Shown piece after piece: positions 8,757 to 18,062 of a stretch of DNA of 64,000 bases. The notes beneath the pieces are model-generated. The model was not told the DNA's origin, made no database searches, and saw only the letters and a program-made list of their open reading frames with translations. The translations under genes and the position numbers were made by a program. The stretch is taken from assembly GCA_023213395.1 (NCBI GenBank), contig CM041465.1, positions 137,399,741 through 137,463,740 of the forward strand, in the 5' to 3' direction. This DNA comes from Cycas panzhihuaensis. Its lineage: Eukaryota; Cycadophyta. The number at the start of each line of letters is the position of its first letter. Within the stretch, counting starts at the first letter, position 1.

Positions 8757-11303
8757 TGAACTAATACTAACAAGATCACTTGGAGGTGCAAAATAACTTT
8801 TTACCTTGATGCTTTCTCGAGGAAAGCATGGGTTTATTCCATAATGAGAAGTCACATGCCTTTGATATTTTCAAAGAATTTAAAGAGAAGGCTAAAAATA
8901 AAAGTGCACAGGTTGAAAATCCTCAGATCTAATAATAGTGGTGAATACACCTCCAAAGAATTTGATCAATGTTGTAAGAATCATGGAATCAAAAAGTAGT
9001 TCACAACTATATATACACCATAGTAAAATAAAATGACAGGAAGGATGAATATGACTCTTATTGAAAATGCCAAGTTAATATTGAATGCCAAGAGTTTACT
9101 AGATTCGACAAGAGCTATGATGCAACAATTTACTTGACGAACAAGAGTCCTATAAAGGTTGTTAGGAATGCGATGCTTGAGGAGGCTTGGATAGACAGAA
9201 AGCCTACAATGAGCCCTTGTAGAATCTTTGAGTGTATAGGATGCATACACATTCCAAAGGAGAAACAATAAAAATTTGATTAAGAAAATTTAAATTGCAT
9301 TTTCATTTGGTATAATGAGATGGGCAAAACTTATTGAGTGTACAGGTGAAAAATCAAAATGGCGCACACAACTTGTGATGCCATATTTGAAGAAAGTGAC
9401 AAGGAGAAAACCCTAGGTTCATTGCAATTTAGGCAGGAGAAAGGAAAACAAATCAAGAAACAACTATAATCAAGTTTTTTGAGAGAATTTGTCATGTCGG
9501 AATCATAACCGATCAATGCATTAGTTGATACTATTGATGAAGAGGAGGGATTTAAGGATGTTAAATTTGAAATCATTTTGCCGTCAAAGAGGTTGCTCAA
9601 ATGGTATCTGAAAACAATTGTTGATGCATAGTCACTTGAGACACAAGGTAAGCAAAAATCCAAGATGAGACCTATATAAGGGTCAATTATGCTCTTATGA
9701 CATAGGTGCTTAATGCAAAAAAGGCTTCCACTTTTAAGGGGGCAAATTCAGAGAAAAAATGGAAAGACGTTATAGATGTTGAAATCTGAGCAGCGAGCAA
9801 GAATAAAACTTGGGATTTAGTATAATTTCTCAAAGGTAAATGTGCAATTGGATGTAGACGGGTTTATATGACCAAATTCATATAAAATGGCTCGATTGAA
9901 CTATAAAACTATATTAGTGGCTAAAGGCTTCAAGTAGAAAGGAGGAGTTGATGATCAGGAGACCTTTGCTCTAGTAGTAAAAATGATGATTATAAGGATC
10001 ATACTTGCTTTCACTTCCTAATTTAAATGGAAATTACACTAGTTTGATATGAACAGCATTCTCCTTAATGGAGATTTGATAGAAGAGGTCTATATGGAGT
10101 AGCCACTTGGATATGTAGAGGAGGGTAAGGGATATTTGGCATGTCCCCTCTAAAAAAGGCTTTGTATGGCTTAAAGTAGCTTATTAAAGCCTGGTATTTT
10201 TAAAATTGATGATTGTTTTCATAAGAATGGATTTGAAAATCGTTAGTTGATTCAAACTTGTATATAAAGGTTCATGATGGAAAATTTGTGACCTCCATGC
10301 TCTTGTATGCTGGTGATTTAGTCATAACAAGCAATGATACCTCAATTGTAAAAGACTTAAAAGAAGATTTGAAGAACACTTTTAAAATGATTGATCTTCA
10401 ACTACTCTATTATTTCCTCAAATTAGAAGTTTGGTAAAGACCTAGTAGGATATCCATTTTGCATACTAAATACACATGGAAAATTTTGGAAAAATTCAGA
10501 ATGGAGGACCACAAGCCTTCATTGATCCCAATGGAAGCATGGACAAAGTTATTAGCTTAAGATGAAGGGAAGTAGGTATATGGCAATTTGTACAGACAAA
10601 AAGTTAAAAGTTACATTTATTTGATTACAACTAAACCTAATATTATTTATGCAATAGGCATGGGATCCAAGTTCATGATAGAACTAAAGCAAAGCCATTA
10701 GAAAATTGGAAGGAGGATTTTGAGATACTTGTAGGAAACACTATAGTATGGACTTGAGTTTACCCACAACAATAATTTTGTCTTGGAGGGTCTTTTTTAT
10801 TTAGATTAGGTTGGATGCATTGACAGTAGAAGGTTCATTTTTAGATACTATTTTAGTTTTAGATTAGTTATTGTAACTTGGGGCAACAAAAAACAACCCA
10901 ATGATGTCATTTCTTTTACTAAAGCACAGCATAACGCTATAGTTATAGCATGCGAAGCCATCTAGTTAAAATTGTTTCTTGGTGATTTAGGTTTTCATGA
11001 GAAAGGCATTACAAAGTTGGACCATTATAATTCAAGTACATTGAAGAGAGCCAAGAATCTAGTGTTTTATGCATGAAACATATTGAGGTGCGTTATCATT
11101 TTATTAGAGAGAAGACTCAAAATGGGGAGATTGAGTTGATTTACAAGCTTATTAATAAAAAGTTGGCACACATCTTTACCAAATTATTGGCGCAAGACAA
11201 ACTTGAGAAGTTTAGAGATGGTATTAATATTAAAGCCAATGAAATAAACATTAAGGGGACTACTAGAATTAATGTTCGCTTAGGTCATAATTTAAAGTTG
11301 TGA
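8757..11303 (+). pseudogene. Ty1/copia integrase, reverse transcriptase, RNase H (copy A, 3' part)
   Basis: The integrase core resumes after the nested insertion with SLGGAK, AFSRKAWVY and KSHAFDIFKEFKEKAKNK, then SNNSGEY and EFDQCCKNHGIK (about 8770-9010); its remains extend to about 9270. The reverse transcriptase (about 9760-10730) shows TFALVVKMMIIRIIL, YME-stop-PLGYV and YGLK-stop. The YVDD box reads YAGD at 10306-10317, losing one catalytic Asp. RNase H (about 10790-11303) ends with KHIEVRYHFIREKTQNGEIE. TAG replaces conserved Gln at 9935-9937, 10100-10102 and 10177-10179. The RT region is collinear with functional relatives but frame-broken throughout, so the element is dead. Confidence 0.9.
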
Positions 11304-12241
11304 GTCCTAGTGGTTAAGCGAGTCCTTGATGGGTTAGTTTGAACCATGTGTTATTGAGAGTTACCAAAGTCTTTAGTGGGCGCATGACACGAGTTAGGAT
11401 AATTACCACTCTAATGGATAGTTATTTGGCCGGTTGTATTTATATCTATATCATACTTTGTATCTCACAATTCAATATTAATAGAAAATATTTGAAGATA
11501 GACTAATTTTACTACAAAATCTTTGTTTGTTGTTCTATTATTAACTCATTTTTTTTCTTACATAGATAATACTTGGTGGGAGTGAGAGTAGACAAACTCA
11601 ATATTCTAGGTTGTAGCTTATATTCAGGGTAAATTTTAATGTAAAAAATTAAATACTATAATCTAAAGCATAGTATCCTAACACTAGTTTGACAAAATGA
11701 CAAAATCTGATTGCCAATTTAAAAATCAAATTAGTAATTAGATTAAACTTATGGCTAAAAGGAGGTTATTGATAAATTACAACTAATTGCTAGGAAGGGT
11801 TTAATAAACTAGGTTTAGGTTAATGAGACATGGAAGTTTGGCTGAATGCTTGAATGTTATGTAATGTTTGAATGCTCATGTGTTATGAAAAAAGGAAGAA
11901 AGAATAAAATTTTAAGTCAAACAATATTTCTAATAAAAACATTTCTCTAAGATATTTTAAAACATAAATTTTATAATATTTATGCGAAAATATTTTTCAT
12001 TATTATATTTTAGACTAAGTCGGGTGTTGGGGCGCATCACTTAGTACTACATTTTGATGTAAAAAATGTTCCAAGTTGGACTCCTATGAGATTTATAGGG
12101 GTGAACGGGATGAAAGGGTGACAAATTCCAACAAACTAGAAACCGATTCTCTCTTCAAGACTCAACGTCTTTAAAGAAAAAAAAAAAAATTAGATTTAAT
12201 ATTTGATTTATAACTTCACAAGAAATATAAATATAAGCACA
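11304..12241. other. No gene seen
   Basis: AT-rich sequence after the copia RNase H, in the place where a 3' LTR would be expected. I could not define a polypurine tract or LTR pair. It includes a poly-A run near 12175-12190 whose length differs in copy B (about 58110-58130). Confidence 0.5.
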
Positions 12242-12778
12242 CTAGGAAAAATCAAGTTGATCTATGTTAGTGATTGGTGTGTATTTTTGCATATCAATTT
12301 GGCGAGGCTCCTTTGAGTGTTGCGTGTTTTTGTTTTCGTGCGAAGATGAATGGGCATGATAGGGATCAACCCCTGTGCTGTACCATGTACTACTGTTCTT
12401 CCTTGATAGTGAATTGAATTTACTATTAACTATGCCTATATTGTATTTCTTGTGTTCGTTGCATGAGAACGAATACAAGGTAGAATGGGATGAAGCAAGG
12501 TCTAAGGTGAGTTAGATGTGAATGCAAGGAGAGGGGAATGCACTCTAGAGTGCAAACGTGATCTTGCTGCTGGGAATCTCACACCTACAAGCTGTAAGAG
12601 TGGAAAGAAATGCAAACGGAGGCCACCTGCGCTTGGGTTTCTGAATACTAACGATTGCAACGGATGCAGGGAAAGCAGTTGGGTCAAAATTTGAGTGTTG
12701 AGTTTGTAAGGAAAAAAAGATAAAAAAGACTGGAAGAAAATTGGATGATTTATCTCCAGAACTGATCTGGAAAGAATT
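12242..12778 (-). other. Leader of a minus-strand LTR element, no domain
   Basis: Lies downstream, on the minus strand, of the primer site at 12779-12791. Open frames on the minus strand (12951-12502, 12832-12545, 12478-12242) are low in motif content, and the longest crosses the LTR and PBS, so it is not a credible gene. It is probably an untranslated leader or a truncated interior. Confidence 0.4.
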
Positions 12779-12791
12779 GGCTCTGATACCA
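12779..12791 (-). other. Primer binding site, perfect initiator-Met type
   Basis: The reverse complement is TGGTATCAGAGCC, the canonical plant primer site. It sits two bases from a TG (12794-12795) that marks the inner end of the LTR. Copy B has the same site at 58722-58734. Confidence 0.8.
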
Positions 12792-12793
12792 AT

Positions 12794-12960
12794 TGTAGGG
12801 GTCCTGCCACTCCAGCATACAACGGGGACCATGTTCTAGCAAAATTGGCTCCAAATGGAGATACCTGAAGGTAGAATAATACAGCAACAAATATTTGATG
12901 CCCATTCCCTAAGGCTGCAACCCTTATAAGTAGACACACGCTAACACCCACATGGTGTGG
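12794..12960 (-). mobile_element. LTR of a minus-strand retrotransposon, inner part
   Basis: Begins TGTAGGGGTCCTGCC next to the PBS and holds a minus-strand TATA-like box (CTTATAAGGG, about 12922-12931) at a promoter-like distance. The outer boundary is not resolved and could lie beyond 12960. In copy B the inner end reads TATAGGGG, so the TG is lost. Confidence 0.55.
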
Positions 12961-15078
12961 TTGGCTTCCTAGCCATCTTAGGCCACTACAGGGTTAGTAA
13001 AATCAGTGAGGTCAGTGATCAGGGGTCAATTGAATCGACATGAGGTTAGGGATTTGAGTCAGGACATGTGCCCAAGATGGCTTTTCAAACCAACACGGAG
13101 ATGAAATTATGTTCATACCTTTCAAGGTTGTGCCATTAAATTTGCAACCTTCCAAATTCATGGGAACAACTTGAGAACTTCATTAAAAAGTTTGTAATCC
13201 TCTTATTCGATGATGTGGTATTACCGAAGATTGCTTTTTCATGCTAAGCAGGTGTTGTCCATGCTGCATCAATTTGGTTAAGAAAGAATAAACTATTTGG
13301 GGCTTTGCCTGCTCGTAATAGTAGTTCAGGTTGATGAGAGGGAACATTAGAGCAATCAAAAGTTGATCTAACCCAGTAACCTCTTGCAACATGGAGCCCT
13401 TTCCTGGTTAGCTTCGTCCTGCAGATGATTTGTTTGAGACTTTCACACAAAGAAGCCTCATTCTAACAAGAATTTTTGAGAGTTACTTCCATTAGACTGG
13501 AGTTCTTAGAAGTGTCATTGGGGTTACAGTCATTGAAACCAAAAAAGTCATTTGCTTCAAGAACAAAAATGATGACAGTGAGTGGTTAAGAGCTATAGAT
13601 GTTCGCCATATGTTGTGTTTTAGTGATAACATCTACAAGTAACATTGCTTCCCAAACTGATCGCCCAGCTTGAAGTATCATCTGACCCAATTGGTGCTTG
13701 CTTAATGGGACATAGAAAAGATGGGAAGATACCATAACAAGGACCAGAATGCACCGTTAGGACATACAAAGGCATAGTCAGCAAGGTGTGTGTGTTATCT
13801 GGAATTTTTATTGTTAAGTGATTGCTACCATTAGATTTCTAATTTAGCAGATTCAGGACATACTTTGTTTTTGTCTTTGAACAACATAGTGCTTAGAGAT
13901 AAATAGAGGCCGCATGGGAAGAATGCATTCTTGCACAACACTTCTTTTTCATAGATCAATAGGGATTTACTTCTATAGAAGGGAAGAATTTTCATCCTGC
14001 CTAATTATGAATTTGGAATGGGGATTGCCATTCACACCCTATTGGCGGTCACAAAGGATTTGGGAAAAACATGTTTGAACATAAGAATCCATTTTTATCA
14101 TGCCAGTTTTTGTATGAGGATAAAAAACAGTAAGTTAAGAAATTTGTCAAACGAACGTTCCCTATCCTGAGCCAACAAGTTATTGAATGTTTCTGTTTGT
14201 GGATTTGACTTTAGATTAGATTAAATGAGTCCTATAGGTGGCCCGACAAACTCCAGCTAGTGGTTAGATGAGAAATATGCAATTGCTGATTGAATCACTA
14301 AGCGCACAAACTTCCTGGCCAAGTGGACCATACAAAGCCTCTCTTGTGACATAATCCTTTTTTACTTATTGAACATAAATGTCTTAAGGGTTCCACCTAT
14401 CACCCTCAGATTCATGTCCAAACATGTATACGATAGAAGACTTGGAAGAGTGTGTTCAACACTTGCTTGTAAAATGACTAGTTTTATAGTGTTCTTACAT
14501 AAATTTGTAAGAATATCTCTAGTTGCATCAGTATTTGAGGCCTTGTTTGGATTTGGGGCTTATATGAACATTTCTTGGCAGAAGTGTAATACGATTTACT
14601 CACAAGAGAATGCACTGATGACATGGTGAAAGAGCTGAACGCAGAGCTGTTGGTGCCAAGACTTGGGAGACCTCTCTTGACCTTCACTTTGATGACCAAT
14701 TCCATTCATATTGTGATGATTTAATGTGCAAATAAAATAACTATGATGTGGTTAGGTGGCTATTGCACCCAACATGATTATAGAAGAGGCTTTAAGTTGC
14801 AGTTGCAAACTCTTGCAATTTATCTTGTTCTTTGGATTTTTTTCAAGATCAGTTGTTCCTCTGACAAATATGACCCTTATTTGGGTTGATTTGCTAGCTT
14901 AGCCCTGGAGTAGACTCAGATGTGGATTCTTCTGTTCCACCTGCTTGTATAAATATTGTTGTGTATGAGATTTGTGGTATAAATATTAATGCTTTAATAA
15001 TGACATTGATTTAAAAAAAAAATAAGCTATGGAAATTAGACATCCTAACTGCGATGTTGTTGTGTGCAACAGTACCAC
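12961..15078. other. No recognised gene; unassigned sequence
   Basis: Moderately GC-balanced sequence with short open frames on both strands (for example 13392-13183 minus and 14369-14629 plus). No known domain was recognised. The short frames survive in both duplicated copies only because the DNA is nearly identical. It may be the outer part of the LTR plus old unclassified repeat. Confidence 0.45.
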
Positions 15079-15284
15079 ATATATCCTCTTTATCTGTTTC
15101 AGCTGTAAAAGTTAGATTAAACTCAACAGTTGTAAGATGGCTTGGATTCAGAACAAGGCAATCTGTGAAGACTTGAAGTTGTAGCATATATATCCTTTTT
15201 ATCTACTTCAGCTGTAAAAGTTAGATTAAACAGTGCAGTAACAAGGTCATTTGGATTCAAACCAAGGCAATCTGTTAGTACTTA
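15079..15284 (+). repeat. Two-copy tandem repeat, ~109-bp unit
   Basis: Unit 1 starts at 15079 and unit 2 at 15188. Both carry CAGCTGTAAAAGTTAGATTAAAC and later CAAGGCAATCTGT, at equal spacing. The units differ at several positions, so the duplication is older than the 18 kb duplication. Copy B has it at 61017-61222. Confidence 0.8.
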
Positions 15285-16076
15285 ATTGTGTAAAAAGACT
15301 CTCTGAGAGTAATGTGGCCATTCATTTTGTTGTTAGCATGACTATCAGAAGTGTAGCAAGAGTCTTGCTTATTCGGCATTGATTTGAAAATTTGGCATAG
15401 CAAAGAGTGAAGCTGCTGCTGCATTGAAATAAATAAATAAGACTTAGAAAAGAGATGTTCCACCTTCAGTTTCCAGAGGCAAAATTGTGTTGTTGATACT
15501 TGTTGGTGATGTTGTATATTTATACATGGACTTTCATTCAAAATGTTTTAAGGTGCATTTGTATGTTGTGAAGTATTGGGATTTCCTATTGCAGATGTTC
15601 ACACCGAGCAATTGTGTTTCGGGCATTTACTGAAAATGAAACCTGCAAAAGATTTTGAGTGCAAACAGTTATTTTCATGAGGAAATGTTTTGCTAAAGCG
15701 GGGATTGAAATATACTATTTGACATTTCCATGGAAGATTTGGCCCAAAACTTATTTGCGGAGGCAAGTAGGGTATACAGAGCTGTGTAGTATTAATTCAC
15801 AGTTGCACAAGTTACATGATACTTCAAAATCATCACACAATATTTTGTGAGGGGCAGCTTTTAAATACTGTGTTTTAATTCAAAATCTGATCTGTTTACA
15901 TAGAAAAATTAAAATATGACAGGTTATAAAGAAAATTTAGAAATATATAGACCTACAAAATAAAATAACAATTCTCTACATAGAAATAGAAATATAAATG
16001 GAAGTATATTAATGTTCTCAAATGACCGAAACAGTCAATGGTACTGGAGAAAAGATGTTCTGCATACAATACATGG
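15285..16076. other. No gene seen
   Basis: Short frames only. The 88-codon minus frame 15541-15275 and the 63-codon plus frame 15659-15850 show no known motif. Confidence 0.45.
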
Positions 16077-16300
16077 ATAGGGAGTGTGCAGAACTTCTCC
16101 AATCTAAACCCATCTAAGACCATCTAGTGATGCACATATGAGCAATAACAATAACAATATATTGGCTAAATAAAGTAATACACAAATTCGTCAATAGGGA
16201 GTGCGTAGAGCATCTCCAGTGTAAGCCTGTCTAAGACTGCCCAGTGATGTATGTATGAGCAATAACAATAACAATGTCTTGGCCAAATAAAGCAATAGAT
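16077..16300 (+). repeat. Two-copy tandem repeat, ~117-bp unit
   Basis: Unit 1 begins ATAGGGAGTG at 16077 and unit 2 at 16194. Shared landmarks are CATCTCCA/CTTCTCCA, TCTAAGAC, AGTGATG and AGCAATAACAATAACAAT, then GGC(C/T)AAATAAAG. Copy B has it at about 62016-62239. Confidence 0.8.
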
Positions 16301-16867
16301 TACTTTGAATGCCGTAATCTCTATATGAGAGATCCTAGAGTTTGATAAGGTTGATACAAGAGGTGTCTCTCATCCTCTATCATGATCTGGAAACCCTAAT
16401 GATCTCGTCTTCTCCATCAACTCCTCTGAAGTTCTGTATCACCCATTGTATAAAGTCATTGAGTGAGTTGTCGATGAATTGCTATTGCAGTACCTTGAGG
16501 GGTGATTCCCTTTGATGCCAAGATGTGTTTTTCCCAACATGGAAGGCCAAAGTCTACAAAGGTTTTAATTAAGGACTAGTAGAAGTTTGCAAAATGTGCG
16601 AGAGGAGACCTAGCAGAGTTGCCTTGATATAAACCTTTGGACTCTTTACACCTTGGTCTGGTAGTCATTGTCCCTTTATGTGGTGGCCTGCTACAAATTG
16701 CAAGTGTGTGAGGTGGATTAGAGATTTGAGTATGTGAACAACATTTGATATGCTGTTGATTGTCTTGAGAGACTGAAGGGCATTTTGTCCTGATGCAACA
16801 GTCATTGAGCCAAAAAATGATGTAATAATTAACTGCATACTAGAGGGGTTGCAGCTATTCAAGAGTC
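16301..16867. other. Unassigned; possible continuation of the LINE remnant
   Basis: The minus strand shows fairly long readable stretches (for example 16862-16665), but none carries a motif I can name. It adjoins the zinc-binding remnant at 16868-17060 on its 3' side, so it may be the tail of the same LINE. Confidence 0.3.
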
Positions 16868-17060
16868 ATTTTCTCCTGAAAAACTACTTTTGGAGAAAAA
16901 GAGCAACACACCTATGCCTTGTGTAAGAAGTCGAAGCTGGTGAGGATCCTATGGAGACTCTAAACAGGTAGTAAAATTTGTCCCTAATCTCATAGTGTAC
17001 TGGGCATCGAAAAATAAAATGATCTTCAGTCATTGGTTCTGACAAATAAAGCATGTGAAT
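16868..17060 (-). pseudogene. LINE-type C-terminal zinc-binding remnant (copy A)
   Basis: The minus strand encodes TEDHFIFRCPVHYEIRDKFY followed by YLF and then RHRCVALFLQK. This fits the conserved His/Cys end of the zinc-binding segment found after the reverse transcriptase in plant LINE ORF2 and related proteins (HFL..CP.Y...R). The upstream CxxC of such a finger is not kept in this frame. The same pattern is at 62806-62998 in copy B. No reverse transcriptase core was recognised nearby, so this is a decayed 3' fragment, and another origin with a similar finger cannot be ruled out. Confidence 0.55.
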
Positions 17061-18062
17061 CCTCTCATTTCAAAGAATAAAATGCTGGGCTTCTACCCTA
17101 AATTGGTGAGAGGACACTTCGGACTACCCCATGGGAACTACTAAACCATTCTACATATAGAGGCATATATACCATGCTGGATCAATTGTAACATATGTAA
17201 ATTTGAGAAAATGCTCATGGTAGAAAGTTTAGGACTAAGCTACTCTGTGGGAGAAATCCAAGGAACCTGGAGATATGCTTGGTAAAGTTCATTTCTTATG
17301 GCCACATTAATCTCTTTCTCGGATAATGAGATTAGGGTTATCTAAGGGGAACTATGGGTGGAAGTTCATCACAGAAAGCCCAATCATCTGCAATACAACT
17401 GGATCTTAAATATACCTGTACTTGGAGTTTGTTTGAGATAGATATTGTGAGGAATACTGGGCCAAAAATGGGTATCTATCCTTTCAAACACTAGACTCTG
17501 CCATCCTCCTATCCTTCTGTGTAAATGCAAAACAATCCCAAGTATGGCCACCTGATTGAAGGGGATGTGCTCCAAACTCTGCATGTGTATCACATGTATG
17601 CTAAGCATAGCATTTGCACTCCCTCAATCCTTGTCCATTCTAGGGAGGACAGACTTGGTTCTTACATCTCTGCTCCATGTAAAACCATAGGCCCAGCTAG
17701 AGAATCAAAGGATAATTGCTTTGTACATATATCTTGGAAATATATTTGAAAACATTGCTTCTCTAGAAATGAAAGTGAGTCATATCCTTTACGAAATTGA
17801 GGCCAAGCTGTTAGATGTATGAAAAAAGTATGCCAGATATTCTTAATTATGTAAAAGATGAAACTATCTCCAACCGCTGCTGCCGAAAGGTGAGCAACAA
17901 TCTAGATAAAACATCCTTAGAGGCACTGAAAACCATCATCTTATTCATTTCTAATTCTTCTTGTTCTCAGAAAAAGATGGCAAAGCGTTTGTTACAACCC
18001 CTAAGAGAAACTATATTATATGCAAATAACAAAAAGGCAATCAAAACATTATACAACATGCA
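17061..18062. other. No recognised gene; end of duplicated segment
   Basis: Contains overlapping frames on both strands (17608-17384 minus, 17525-17749 plus, 17815-18120 plus) without familiar motifs. The sequence continues to match copy B up to 18062, where the window ends for copy B. It might include more of the LINE ORF, but I cannot show this. Confidence 0.4.

Larger units (their letters stand above)
1..18062 (+). repeat. Large direct duplication, copy A
   Basis: This segment reappears in the same orientation at 45990-64000. Matching landmarks run in order with an offset falling from about 45989 at the left to 45938 at the right, so copy A is about 50 bp longer, mostly through one- to three-base indels. 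The match starts at the window edge, so its true left end is not seen; on the right it runs to the last base of the window. Identity is high by eye, with long stretches of complete identity. Either a real segmental duplication or a false assembly duplication would explain it. Confidence 0.97.

Noticed and set aside
12502-12951. 149-codon minus-strand open frame
   Set aside because: It runs through an LTR, its primer binding site and the leader; copy B breaks it. It has no domain and is chance.
13183-14705. Possible host gene in the short frames shared by both large copies
   Set aside because: Conservation between the copies is explained by near-identity of the DNA; no splice-consistent exon chain or known domain was seen.
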